Notes: generated from the sequence alone by a model not told the origin. DNA of 64,000 nt from Sanderia malayensis (GCA_013076295.1 RQOL01000531.1:1922001-1986000), one strand, 5' to 3'; counted from the stretch's first letter, positions 23,601-38,600 are shown. Translations and numbers: made by a program.

Positions 23601-26600
23601 ATGTGTAAGCTGCTATTACGAATGAATAATTTGTACGTAATGCTAAATTTTGTATATCGATAGCACTCGGGGGAGGCCAAACAGTGGTCATATTTAAGCT
23701 GTAGTTTCCAGTTAATACATTGTCGACGGTTGGGTCTGAAATCGGATTGTCAATAACTGGATTTAGCTTCTTGTAGTAGATGTAGTATCCAAGAACAATT
23801 CCGTTTTGGCAATGAGGCAGCACGTTGTCCCATTGTAAGAATATGCTCTTCCCTGTTGAGTCCTTGATCTTTGTCACGTTCGGAGGCAAGCAAGGCACTA
23901 GGAGAAAGGAACAACGTATGATTAATTTTGTGTAAAAGAAAGTGAAAATAATGTCAATGTAGGGATTCAGTTGGGAGTATTTTTACAAGTTTTCTGCAAG
24001 TAAGAGTTGTCTGAAGCAAAGTGGAGTATTTTTCACGACAAAAACGCATGCATAAACTTGTGCAAGCAAAATACAAGAGGAAATGTATAAAAATAACGAA
24101 ATGGTAAGGCGAGACGAAGAACTCAAAGGCAAGGCATAAAGAAATATAGTTAAATACAGGGCACGTAAACTAAATAAATGCAAGAAATTGCAAGCTCAAT
24201 CGAAGTATTAAATAAAAAGATTGATCAAAGTCAGGAATAGGAAGTTTGGGCAACCCGCCCCCCAAAGGCAGCAAGCAAATCAAAGAATAGAAGACAATTT
24301 GACACACAAAACTCACCGTCTTCATCAGTCATGAAGATATGTTCTCTGCATACGCCGAAGCCTTTCACAGTTCCACCACAGATAGAAAACAAATAGTTGG
24401 TGTAAGGTGCCAGACCTTGTACGCTGGAAGAATTTTGGCCTACGTCCACTACTCGAGTGGAGAACTGAGCAGTACTATTCTCCAAAACACGGATACAGTC
24501 AGGGGTAACCGGTTGATTTGTAGCTGACAGGTGATGACAGTTCTTCATCCATTGCAGCTTGTAAGCAGAGATCACACCCCTTCGACCCATGATTGGTATT
24601 TTGTCCCAGGATACTGTCAATTCAGTTGATTTTCTGACAACTGGCTGGGAGCTGAACAGTGGAGCCTCCGAAGGAACTAAAATGGAAAGCTGTGTCACAT
24701 TTTGGAATCAATTTGAAAAGGAAAGCTATAAGATACAGTTAATGACGAATTGAAACATGGAGATGTTTCAATTCGTCATTAACACCCTTGATGTATCAAA
24801 AACCTCACCTGACTCATCTGTCGTGAATAATGTTTCGGCAAACGGACCGCAGCCTATTCTAGTACACGATGCAATGCTGAGCGTGTAAGGTGTGTACGGA
24901 ATAAGGCCCTCGATTTCAATAAGGAATTGCGTGGATACTTTATCGCTCTCCGTCACCAAGTGACTCATGCCAGGAGTGAGACTCTGAGAGACATTAAGCC
25001 TTGTATATGCCCAGTCTGTGGCGTTCGTGGAATTTCCAGCAGTAGCGTTGCATAAAGCATCGTTGTTTTGTGGTTTTCCTGTGCTGTTAGTTGCATTTGC
25101 ACGATCCTTCACGTAAATATACGCTCTAGTGAGGACAACAATACCGTCACGGCGAGTTGCATTGATTATCATCAATAAGCGTGTCACGATGCCGCTCTTT
25201 TCCTGAGGACGGGTCTCTTCCAGTGTAATGTTACATCGGAAGGCTTGCAAACTGGCTGTGGTCAACTTCCTCGGCGGCCCTATCGGAGCTGATAGAAAAA
25301 CACAGATGAACTGTTAAAATGGAGTCCACAGTAGAAATTACAAATGAAATTTAACTGTAAACTTAACCAGCTCACCGTCTTCTAGTGTTCTTTCCATAAC
25401 AGGCAAGGCCGTTCGTGGTCCGAGGCCTTTCGACGTGAACGCGGCCGCGTGGATGAAATAATTTTGAAAATGCCTTAAATTCTTGATGATGCCAATAGTG
25501 CTCGTGTTCGTGATCGTGTTCGTATCATTCAACTGCGTGTAGAACGTGATATTGCTTTCGATTTGAAGAGCTGGATCGTGTGCGCACGGAATAGAAGGCG
25601 AATAAAAGACGACGTAACCACGAATTATGCCGTTAACTAAGCCGGCTGCTGGCTTCTGCATGCTTATTATCAAAGACGAGCTCGACACGGCCCTGGCAAT
25701 GATAGACAAAGGAGGTCCTTCTGGCTCTGCAGAAAGAAACAAAAATGCATTAATGGTTAAAGATGCATAAAACGCACGCAGCACAAGCATGTCTGAACTA
25801 GATCAACATTCAGTATAGTCCAAGTCCAGGTTGCATTTCACATCTTCATAGATCATTGCATATTACTATACAACGATATCTACATTACGTTACAGTGGAA
25901 TTGCGATATAACGAACATTAAGGCAAGCCAAAAGATACTTTGGTATTAATTATTAACTATCATTATGATAATTAATTATGTCGTGACGTAGCTCAAGGAA
26001 CCAGGTGTTACGCGAAGGCAAGGGAACATGGTTTGTTAGTCTGAGGAAGAATACGTTGCAAATATAGAAGCAAGATCTGCATTATCACATGGGGTTCAGG
26101 CTGATAAACAACTTACTATCTTCAGCTGTGTAGGTACAATTTGGTTCCGAGACAGGTCCGAAGCCTTTAATGTTGACGGCCTGAACGGCAAGGCAGTACT
26201 TGACGTATTTCTTCAAGCCGATAACTTCTGCATCAAGTGACGTGGAAACAGTATAGAAGCGGTTCTGCTTTTTAGTCCCATTGAACGCTTGCCAACACTG
26301 AGAGACGTTGAAGCAATCCAAATTTAAATTCTCCTCAGTATACTCAATAACAAACACGTTGTAATGTGTTATGAAGCCATTGGAGCACTTTCGCGTCAGT
26401 TCAGCCCAGGCGAGATGAATGGAAGTCGAAGAAGTATTGTGAATTGACGATACCAGCGGTTGACAAGTGGGCGCATGCTCATCGGTTTGAGCTCGAATCG
26501 GTTCCGTGAATCGGCCACAGCCTCTTTCATTGCACGCCGCTGTGCTAATGCTGTAGTTTGAAAAATACAGCAAGTCTCTTATCTCGAACGCAACGAGAAA

Positions 26601-29600
26601 CGAGCTTCGCAACAATAGGACGACGTCAGAGCTGTTACACACATGTCCGGTATGAACTAAAGGGTATCTGGGACTCCCGGTTGTGTCATTGCAAGGTTGG
26701 TACGATGAGCATGTTGTGCCGTTCCCATGCCAGCAGTGGTGTTCGGGTTTGATGTCAGCTCTTTGGTACGATGCGGTCTTTGTAACCTCGTCTTCTACGG
26801 ACACATTGTAGTAAAGAATCTGTCCATGTTCCCTTGCTATTGGCATCTTTCCCGTTAGGATGCTGATTGAAGTATCTTTCATTCCACAAGCCAACAGTTG
26901 CCGTGGTGATATCGAGGGAACTGTTCAAGAGAGGATTCAGCAAATTTTCAAATTGATGTTAAGGTATACAAAAAGGAATTCTTGAATAATCGGGTAAAAG
27001 AAATGAGAGTGAACGGAACGGTGTAACTAGTAGGAAAACAGAAAACTTGGACAGATGGAATAAGTGAGTGCATCCGAAAAAACATTTTACAATTGAATTA
27101 GCCATATTGCAGCACGAAAACACTTCAGAACTTGTATTGCATGGGCCACGGTTCGTTCCTCCAAGCCTTGATGATACTTGGTATAGCATGAAATCTTAAT
27201 ACGTCTGATGTATGCTTGAATAAGGTTTAGATCATATTTGAAACTGTAATAAAATTGACGTTACCTGCTTCCTCTGTGGCTACGCAGATTGAGGCATTAA
27301 CACCAGCGAGTCCATGGACATTGCCAGCGAGAGTAACCTGGTACTCTCTTGCCTCCACCAGTGGACCGACCACCAGTTCGGTTACGTTGGCTGGCAATGC
27401 AAAGACCCAGACGTTGTCACCAGAAAGCAATGGATAACTATTCTCCCACAATCTGACCGTGTAGCCAGACAGTTGCCAAGCATTGAGGAGCTCTATGTCG
27501 GTGGTTAGGGCAGACCAGTTGGCATAGATGTGCGTACTGTTCAAGGCGGTGGCGTTGAAATTCGACGGGGCTACTTCGGGAACTAAATTGAAAAAGAACA
27601 AGAAACAAGTTATGGCGTCGCTGCATGGCACCCATGTTTGCAAAAATAAGCAACCCAAAACAATCAAAACTAACAATAGTAGTGGAGCAAGACACAGTAA
27701 ACGATTAGATTTTATAGCAAAGAAAATATACCTCCTTCTCCGGTTCTGCAATACATTGCTGTAAACGCGCCGACACCAGCATTGGTAAAGGCACTGATAG
27801 CAATTGAATAATTGGTAAACTGAACAAGACCAGGTATTGTCACAATGTAAGAGGCCAGGTTCGGATTTTCAATGATCGACAAGTCGGTGGAATTGTACGT
27901 TGCCTCGATTTCAGTAATGTTCATCCTGTTGATGTTGCTTGCGTCTAACAGCAAGGCACTTTTGTAGAAAACACGATATCCTAGCTGCATCCCTCCCCAT
28001 GCCGTGACTGGAATAGATTTTATGATAAATCGCAACTCGTGAGGACCGTTGGCATTGCACTGTGCACTTGGGCCTTGGGTTGGTGCTATGAAAATAACAA
28101 CAATGTTGCTTAACATGTATTATTGTGAGCAGCAGAAAAAACTACGAAATTCCAAGGCAACAGGCCTTGCAGGCGACTTACTCGTCGCATCGGAAGTTTG
28201 TCAATCGAGGCAAACTATACGACTACGAGGCTACGAATCTACGTGTATACTATGAACAGCAGATAATTATGATGCCATGTTTCAGCAAGGTCTGGCGGCT
28301 TATGTTCAGTACCAGGGAAGGGTGATTAGAATGTACAGGTTACATGAACGTATGCCAAAGAAGGCTTTGTATTAACACTGCACTGTTCTACGAGGTGTTT
28401 GGTATACATGAGATGGCGGTGTATTGTAATCATAGAGCACTTACTCGACTCCTGGGTCAAAAACGAAATTGTAACATCATCTCCAACTCCTTGCACGTAT
28501 GAATTCTGAATAGTTATGGAGTAATTGAAGTATGGAGCCAGGTCTTTGATAGTGAAAATGTCCCCGCCTTTGTGGAGGTATTGCCTCAGTGCAGTGTTGA
28601 AGATGTGGGGACTTCGGCTTGAGCCAATCCATGATACATTGTAGCCAACGAAGCTGGCTCCCACAGGAAACAGGTATTGTCGAGGGTAGTGGATGAATTT
28701 TGCTGTAGTGGCTGTTGTGTTTAACAGGTCCACATTTGGCTTGCTCAGATCGACTGAGAAATAGAAGTAAAATGAGATAATTCATTACTAATGAATGATT
28801 TGCCGCATTTCAACTGAATATGAAATATAGAGCAATTTATAATTTTAATAAAAAACAAAATAGGAGTTAGTAAAGTGTAAAGTTATACCAATGAATGCAT
28901 GAATATATGAATGAATAGATAAATGGATGAATGAATGTATAAAATGGATGAATAGATGAATGGATGTTTGTGATAAATATACGAGCCAATGAACGGACAA
29001 ATATATAATAAATTAAGGAATGTACGATTCGATAGGTTAATAAAAATGTTATCAATGCAAACGGTTTTTTCACATTATGGCAAAGAGCACTTTATGGGTA
29101 GGGGTATTATTTCTGCGTAACGTTGAGCACAGTAAAAAATGCAAAATAGTTTGTTACCTCCTAAGGTGTTTTCGGTGATGGTCAATTTGCACGGAAAGCC
29201 GGAACAATCAGTCCAGTTACTACCCTGGAATTTCGGAATAAGCAAAAGTCTGCGCTCCGCTTCGCCAAAATGTCCAAAGTACAGTTGCGCAGTGCATTCA
29301 ACATCAGTGACATCAAGTTGGGAGTTCGCTAATGCATCTGATGCTTTGCTATCAAGACAGAGTGAAATCATGATGTGTAAATACAAATAACATTGAATAA
29401 TCTTCTGCTTGCAGAAATGTATGTTGATCTACTCACCTCAGTATCCCAAATTTCACGCCACGGTATCTCAGGTTTCCAGAAAAATGCTGCCTGAACTATA
29501 AAAATAAAATACAATCTTTTTAGGTGCGTCCTATCACAAAACGTGAATTTGACCGATATAAATCGACAGATTTAGAACAACATTGGTGATTTGTGGAGCT

Positions 29601-32600
29601 CCTACTACAAGGTCAAGATAGTTCACGACACCCTCTTCTGCAACCCGATCCCCCCATTTTCCCCCGTATATAATCTAACCCCTGCAGCTAAAATATATTT
29701 TCAAGAAAAGCGTTTTGCGTAGACGCCTTCACTGAAGCCCACGCAATAAACTCATGCGTTACCTCATTGCGAAGTTTATTGTAAGCAAACACCGACTCGT
29801 GACTGTGTGGGTTGTCAAACAACTTGCTCCATTTCAGCGAGTAAATACGCAGCACTGCCTTTACTTCAATTTGAACATTGTTGTTTGACACGCTATCTGA
29901 AGACGAAATCGCAAGAAAAAGCATCAGAGGACATTCTCAGCAGAAACATGCCAAGCCAATTTTGCCGTTTCAAACAATGATTGCCCAAGGCATTTATTAA
30001 GTCACATCTTTCAAGCGCGGTACATTCATAAGAGGGTGACATCGTTTTCAGGTTCTTCATTACAATAAGAGACGTGTGCGAGATGCGACTTTTAACAGGG
30101 AGAGGCGTTTGTATATGAGAAGCATGATAGCAATTACAGATAACATCTACCCACCATTGTGTGCAAGCGTTTGGTTCACTATGTAATGACTGGTCAGGTT
30201 TTTGATTGAACCAGCTGAAAGAGAAACAATTCAAAGATGTTTGTCATATGAGGGGGGCTTGGTGTATCGAGAAATTCCATTATGCGTTTACATAGCGTGG
30301 GTTAATTCATTGAATTAAATTGAAAGCCTCATGCCTGGCTGAAGGAAATAGATAAATTGCTTGTTCAAGCAGTCGCCATTTGCTTTTAATTCTTTGCTCG
30401 CTGTAGGCATGGCTGGATATCCAGCAATATCTTTGATGGAAATGCATTTGCCAGTTGAAAGTTGCTTCATCATCAACGAGTCTTGATTATACACAAAGAC
30501 ATCGTCCTTGCCACACGTTTCTTTCAATTCCATCTTTGTATCACCTTTGACAGTAACATATTCCCCAGACTCAACATGGTATAGACATCCCTTTGCACTC
30601 CAAGCGAAAAGGTGTACGCAGTTTCCATTTATCTTTAACTTCTTGTCGTCTCCTTCTACTGACCAGCAATAACCAGATATGTGACGAATATTGAAAGCTA
30701 CAAGATAAGATCATTTCAGACTTGCAAAGAAATCACGGAGGAACAAAATTAGATCGGATTCAATTCGACCAGCAGAATGTCAGCTTCTTGGTGGTCGGTG
30801 GCTTAGGCTATACCCGGAGTAAACTGTGACGAAAAGCAAATTGTGGGAGTATGTAAACAAAAACAGCGAATATGGTAGTAAACAAAAACAAGCAAGCCTA
30901 CCTTGACCGTCGTACTTAAAAAGAAGAATATCCCCAGTTGCTTTTATGCCGACTGGAATGCCATTCATGGCTGCAACATCCGCAAAAGACTCGTTACTTA
31001 CACGTTTCACAGCATAGCCTTTTACGAAGCCTTTGTAAATCTTTTTATCAGTTCCCAGTGCAAAAGCACCATTTTGGGTGGATCCAATGGCTAAACGGCT
31101 TTGGGAAGATCCAGCTAGAAAATCGTATTCCTAAAAAAATGACGGTGCAAGTCTGTGTTGTAACACGGTGGCATTGTGTAATTTTAATCTGATTCAAATT
31201 CAATGACTTGTATGATTATGTTTCCAATATACTGACTGAAATATTATTATAATTTTGTTGTTATGCTTTTTGTTGGTTGTCCTATGCGTCATAGGGCAAC
31301 CAACTCGCAATTCAACCCCTGTAGAATTTTAATTTAGAATTAAGCGAGTCGAGCTTTAAGTGAATATGTCCTGTTCTGCAGTTATACAAATGGTATTTGC
31401 TGAGCATTATTCTGTATTATTTAACTTCTTATTGATTCACCGTTGATGATTCACAGGATAGATCATGAAGGCCACCTCAAGACAAGTGCCTCGCACAACC
31501 AACTTAAATACCTTTCCTCCATAATACAACTAACCCTAGGCAAATCTCTCCATAAATAACCTGCCCGTGTTCAAAATTAATTATATACTCAGCACAATGT
31601 AGAAATTATAACAATGAAAAATATGCATAATAGCACTGCTACTAACCTTAGTGTCCGAACCCAAACCACATCCCGAACTTTGTTCCTTTCTTTTGGTTTT
31701 GCCAGCGACTGCAAACCAACATTGCCATTTACCACACTTTAACTGATCGTAAGTCCATGATTTGGTTGCGATCGAAGGTGAAGAACCCCATGTATTAACG
31801 CAGTACCACTGCTTTGGAGAAGAACTCTTTGCAACAATGTTGCCAGTAGCCATCATTGATTCGAGCTCAGTGATTACGCCAGTAAATGAAGCTGTGAAAT
31901 AAATCACAAAACGACATTAAAATCGAAATCCGTGTAATTCGAAATCGCGTGATTCAAATTTATTCTTTCACGAGAGGTTCGACAATTTTGGTACTTCTTC
32001 GAGTCAAGTGTATGCCCCATTACAAACTTCTAATGGGCCAAAAACTGGAAACTAGAATATTGCACAGGTCTCTTCAGGAATCGAAATAAATTGCTGGTCT
32101 CTCAGACGCTGTCAAATACGGTCAAATTTTGGGGTTCCATCGAGACGAGGCTATTCCGCAATGGCAAATAAGTAGACTCACTACGTTGTGTCCCTGTGCT
32201 TTCACGGGTTTCTTCGCTTCAACAAAACAGGCACTTTTCACATTTGAGCATCAAAATTCTTTTGCTCACAGAGCAGAACTTCAAAATAGGACGTTCTGAT
32301 TGGTCTATTTGATAGATAGCGAGAAAAGCACAGGGACGCAATGTAGCATAGCAGATAAGGTAATCGTATTCGAATACTGCAATTGTCTGACTGAAACAAA
32401 TTTAGGCAATTGGTTGGATTGTTGTACCTCTAACGTTTAAAAAAACATAGATATCGCTTCATAGTTAACAATTTCCCAAAGCTATCTGAATCGTTCGAGT
32501 ATATTATCTTCAATCTATACTTTGATCACTTACAAGTGCTTACTCGGCTCCAAGCTGTCCCGGTTGGTGTTTTAGATGTGATGCCATCTCTTCGATATAA

Positions 32601-35600
32601 TATGTTATTTCTCATAGCAAACACCCCTGGAAGGCCGGAATGAATTTCTGAGACATCGTTGCCTTCCAGTGGCAGCCATGTTGCATCGGAGAAACGATAT
32701 GCTGTTTTGGACTGGTCAACCGCCCACAATGAATCACGCCGGAACATTGTCAGCCGCCGGAACTTTATGCTTTTAGCAACCGCTTGATTTCCTAAGATAA
32801 AAAAACGAAAACAATGATGCCCAATTCTTTAATATAGCTATCACGTGATATTTGGAAACCATGGTAACATAGGTGTAGTGTATTGTCGATCAGCCGTTGT
32901 TGATAAACACGCCAGTTCCTTGCACGAGACAGACATCTCTCTACAAGGACGTGTTAGCTATGATAATAGACCTACCACCCAGCTATTGTGACTGGCCCCC
33001 TCTATATACAAGTATGAATAAACGTCTTACCACCGTATACAGCTGCGTTGTAGATGTTTTGGGCTTCCGTTAAAGACAGCTGCTTATTCCAAATTGCCAC
33101 TTCGTCGTAGCACGAGTATGAATGATTGCCCAGTAAAAGGCGGTCACTGGCGGTAGGCATTGGCAAGAAGCGATACCTCTTGATAGCAGGCGTGACCATA
33201 CCGTTGAAATAGCAGGAGAGCGTGCCACGCAGGCTCCAAGTGATTGTAAGGTGAGTCCAAGCATCGGTGATCATTGTATCCTGAATTGTGGTCAACCATA
33301 CACATGAGCTTGTGAAGCAGGGTGCAGTGATGAATATCGCTGCTATTTTGCTGCGATTGCAGCCGCGTACATCATCAATAATGCCGTACTGGATGTGAAG
33401 CATGCTAAACTTGGCTATCGTGACATTGCCGTGCGATGCGGCCCAGCCAGCGACGTTAGGAAGAAACATCCAGAACGATACGGAGGCGCCATTGCTGCAC
33501 ACACCGCTGGCCAAGCATACCGTGGATGGCAGTGTCTCGTGGTATGGTTTATTCACACGCAAACACATGGCCAGGTTCACTGGTCCAGACATGGCAAAAT
33601 AGGCTTTATCGGTCGTCGAGTTCTTGGCAATTGCCAGTGATGAATAAAATTCGAAAAGCCATTTGCTTTTTGTATCGAATGATTTCACATCGACAGCATC
33701 TTTGTAAATTGTCGCTTTTAGGCCTGAGGAGAATACAATACAGAGGGAATATACTTGCAGTGCATCTAATGCTGTTCGTTCTCAAGTATGTAAAAGGTGG
33801 AAGGAACACGGTGAAGCCAACAAGAAATGAAACCCTCAAGAATGGAGCCTTGTGATAAGGAGAAGGGAAGAAAAAAGTGATTTTCTCAAATTACAAAGAA
33901 AAACTTACTGCTTGAACAATTCTCGTAAACAAATCTGTTCGCATAAGAAGGACAAATACATTTTCCAGTTATCTGATCACAAATTCCCTCTCCAGAGCAC
34001 CCTCCTTGGCAAAATGTGCCGGATTCTGAAAGAAATGTATTTTGATTAACATTAGAATGTTGCCTAATTGTTTCTCCATGCAGATGCTTCGGAACCACGA
34101 GTGCAACAAGTGAGTCCCTGTCCTTCAACAAGTTACCGATTTCCAACTGCTCTGCCCCCCGAACTTTCTAGTTTTGCCAAAACGGCTTTAAACCGCATCC
34201 CACTCCCTATGCCATTAAAGTCTGCCAAGACTTACTAAAGGAGGTAAGCAAAATTCAGGACTACGAAGGTGTTCAACAAGCCAACCCACCAATCAAGCCT
34301 TGTTCATACAGCTAGGCAATATTGAGGATTATGATATAATCACAAGGAGGTTATAACAGGATCCAGTGTGTGTGAACATCTTACCATGACGATTTGGACA
34401 CAGCTCTAAGATCTTTATGCGACTCTCATCCAATGCTTTATCATACAACTGGATGCAAGCAATGTCGAATGGAATGCTTGAACCAATGGAAATCTTCTTT
34501 ACTATAATATCTGGTTGAGAATCTGCCAGCCACTGGCGTTGTAACAACTGAAAACAAGCAGACAAAAACATTATAGCTTCAATAAATCAGTGTCCTGTGG
34601 ATTAGGTCCTCTTTGATAAAAACGCCCAGATAAAAATGAAATGAAATTACCGAAGGTCGCAGACATAATCACAAAAGCAAAACCGGGAGTACAGTAAAAA
34701 GTTCACACGTTTGAGAGAATTTTCATTCAATGAAGGAAAAAATGCATTCTATGAAAACGGCATTAGGCTCCAGAGCTACAGGGGAGAGGGAGATCAGTGT
34801 TATACAGCATTGGACGTTGTAACTACTTCCTCCTAACCTTTCCGTCGTGGTAGAGTTCCATCATTCCAGATTGTTTTGTGTATACAAATGAGACATAAAC
34901 CCAGATATTGGTTTCAAATACAACATTCGGCTTGAAGGTCACATGACCGCCTTTGACTTTGTATCTAAAAAGAAAAGAAACAGCAAAACTGTCAATCAAC
35001 TCCTTCTTTTAAGCGCCCCCTGGAATAAAGGCCCCTAATTCAAAATTTTTCAATAAACGCCCCCTATTTTAAACGCCCCCTCGAATAGACGCCCCCTAAA
35101 ATATCAAAACAATTAATAAACGCCCCGGGCGTGTAATGGAAGCATTACGGTATCACAATTAATAGCATGGATTCAGATGGGCTATGCAGTATGTAACCAG
35201 TAATTCGGGTCTTGATGCAAAATAAACAACACAACTAATATGATAATGTAAGAATATGCTTACTTCAAATGAATAGCGGAGTTTTGTACTTTAATTCTGA
35301 AAGCTGCAGTGTTACTTATATCAGCGATGTAAATCAAATTGAATTCTCCCATGCTGGATAGCTTTACGTGAAAGGATATTGTAAAATCACCAGTTATCTT
35401 CTTTTCAGAACTGTACGAGGTGCTGGTCAACGGGGTAGATACAAAGCTGCCATACGCAATCGGGAAAGCAAACTTGTCGTTAACGGATGAATTGAGAGCT
35501 GGCGATGTGAAGGCAATTTGATTCCAAGTTCCAAGCACACTTACTGAAGCGTCCAAGGGTATGAGCAATAGTGCATTTGGTAGGTGCGATGGGACTGCGT

Positions 35601-38600
35601 CTAAAGGTGGAGAAAAAAGTTATAACAGAAGTTGGCCAGCTATGGAATGGAATATGGAATAAAATTTCATTATAATGAATCTTGAGTTGGCAAAAATCAT
35701 TCCTGAGCTTTTTGCCAAAAGGTGTTAATTTATGCATTAATACGTGCAAGAAATTACGCGAAGAAACGTAGAAGTAGCTCTATTAGCATACTCTATATAC
35801 CAAAATAATGCAACGGTTGAATCAGCTCTAATAGGCAGGGAATTTTCTCCAACAATCTGAACTTCAACCTAACTTTAAATTTTATTTCATAATAATAGCA
35901 ACTCGACCATGCTGATTTCAAATCCGAAATGGGCCCTTTGAAATTGCACTTTTTGATGACGTCACAGGGGACCATTTTTCGTATGCAAAAACACGCACAG
36001 CTACGCTTACATACATAGAAACTCGATAACAATGGTACCAATCGATTGCTTATTGCGTTGCGATTCGAATGATTTATAGTTTGCGCGATTTTGCTTAGAG
36101 CAGCAAAATAATTGATGACGTCATCAGTGCGAAAAGTGGCGCAAGTATCGCTCAAATGGCGGAAATCCCAATCGAAATCCCCAATTTCTTCTAGTTCGTC
36201 GATATCTGGAGTAATGTTGAGACTTGAAGCTAATGCTTCGTATGACACAGAGAGAACTGGACTTTTACCCGAAATTATAGTAAGGAACTATCAAAATATG
36301 CATCACAATAAATAGAAAGAGAGACCAGTAATCACAAAATGCAATGAGATAAAAACTATAATATCATTCGTAACAATCAGCGCCACAGAGATAAAGATAG
36401 AAAGAGAGACAAAGAGAAAAGTGGGCAAGGTGTTATTACCTATTTACCTACACTGGGACTTAGCTTCTTTCTTACACAAAATTACTCTTTCTACGGACGG
36501 ACCAACAGATCAAATGACCTATTTTAATTTTTCTAATAATAGTAGTGCTTTTGGCAAGGCACATGCGACGTGCACTACGTCATTTAGGACAAAAGTTGAA
36601 AATTATGAAAGAAAAAATGGATTTGCTGATTTGCCCCTCTCACATCGCCCCAGGCCCCCACTTTCATATGAATTGCTATCAAGTGATTGCTTCACATTGT
36701 AGATAAAAATAATTGTAGATAAGCCGCTTCTCTTTCAAATGCTGACTACTGGAACGCCTTGACGACACCCTGTCTTTCTTCTAAGATTCTCCTGAGCTCT
36801 CAGCCATTGGATTATCCTCCTCATTCTTAACTTATCCACATTTTCTTTCACAGTTTTCGACTTTTGTCCTAAATGACGTTGTGCACGTCGCATGTGCACA
36901 GCGTCATTTAGGCACATGCGACGTATAAATTAAAAATTAGTTAGAAATAAAGAATAAAAAGAAAAGGAAAAAAAGAATAAAAATTAAAATAGGTCATTTG
37001 ATCTGTTGGTCCGTCCGTGTAATTGGTTGGTGGTAGAAAGAGTAATCTTGTGTAAGAAAGAAGCTAAGTCCCAGTGTAGGTAAATAGGTAATAACACCTT
37101 GCCCACTTTTCTTTTTGTCTCTCTTTCTATCTTTATCTCTGTGGCGCTGATTGTTACGAATGATATTATAGTTTTTATCTCATTGCATTTTGTGATTACT
37201 GGTCTCTCTTTCTATTTATTGTGATGCATATTTTGATAGTTCCTTACTATAATTTCGGGTGAAAGTCCAGTTCTCTCTGTGTCATACGAAGCATTAGCTT
37301 CAAGTCTCAACATTACTCCAGATATCGACGAACTAGAAGAAATTGGGGATTTCGATTGGGATTTCCGCCATTTGAGCGATACTTGCGCCACTTTTCGCAC
37401 TGATGACGTCATCAATTATTTTGCTGCTCTAAGCAAAATCGCGCAAACTATATATCATTCGAATCGCAATGCAATAAGCAATCGATTGGTACCATTGTTA
37501 TCGAGTTTCTATGTATGTAAGCGCAGTTGTGCGTGTTTTCGCATACGAAAAATGGTCCTCTGTGACGTCATCAAAAAGTACAACTTCCGGTTGAAATTGT
37601 AGTGTGCTCAGCAGCCTTACCAACGAGCACTTCAACTAACTAGCGAATCATAACACGCATCCCAACACTTAACCATATTTATCAACTATTATCTAAACAA
37701 ACATATTCATTAGCCTTTTATAGTCAAACGCCTAACCATAACCTACTCTTAACCTTATTTGCTTAAGTATTTACGACACACCCAACCTCGCAACTTATAT
37801 TTAATCAAACGCAACATTTAGTTACTCAGTTAGCAGTTAATTAATTAAGCATTCATTTTGGTATCATACACACAAGAAAGAAATTGACATCGTTTCTCTT
37901 CGAGCCTTCTGACTACCAAACTTCAAAGCAACTACGAAAGCTGGGTAAGTGTCTTGTAACTTATTTCGATTAGTGATTATAGTAGCTACTTCAGCATTAC
38001 TAAATTACTAAAAAATTTCAAAGGGCCCATCTCGGATTTGGAATCAGCATGGTCGAGTTGCCATTATTATGAAATAAAATTTAAAGTTAGGTTGAAGTTC
38101 AGATTGTTGGATAAAATTCCCTGCCTATAAGTACAACACGAGTCTACCTGACAAGAAGACTTCAACTTCGCAAAGCGTCAAGATCACAGCATCCGAACGA
38201 ACAATCACCACCGACACACGACGGCCTAGCATTGGCGTGCTACAAGCTAGCTCTATTGTTTCTCCCTTGCCAACAGCGGTACTTCGATGTGCACAACTAC
38301 AGGGAATCGAAGACGGTTGTGTAAGTGTACATTGACTTAATCGGCTTTCCATGCATGGTAGGACGCTCCGACTATAGCTTGGTCGCATTTACGAATTCAC
38401 GGATTTAAGAAAAAAGTATGGCGCGGCATAACGGTCAAAATGTTTCGTCTACTAGATTATCACAAGCATTTTCAATCGTTCACATACGACCACCAATTCT
38501 GGAGTTCGGTGTTGTAGGATTTACCACGACGAATCTCAGGAATCGTCGTCGTAAAATGCCCCGATGAAATCTAGAATTCGCCATGGCAAGCCCATGCACG

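Noticed and set aside
30300..30335. End of a separate upstream gene after exon 26
   Set aside because: A stop follows soon after exon 26, but no AATAAA was found nearby and no new start with a signal peptide occurs downstream. A GC donor restores phase 1 to exon 27, and all later junctions fit. The one-gene model is preferred but not proven.
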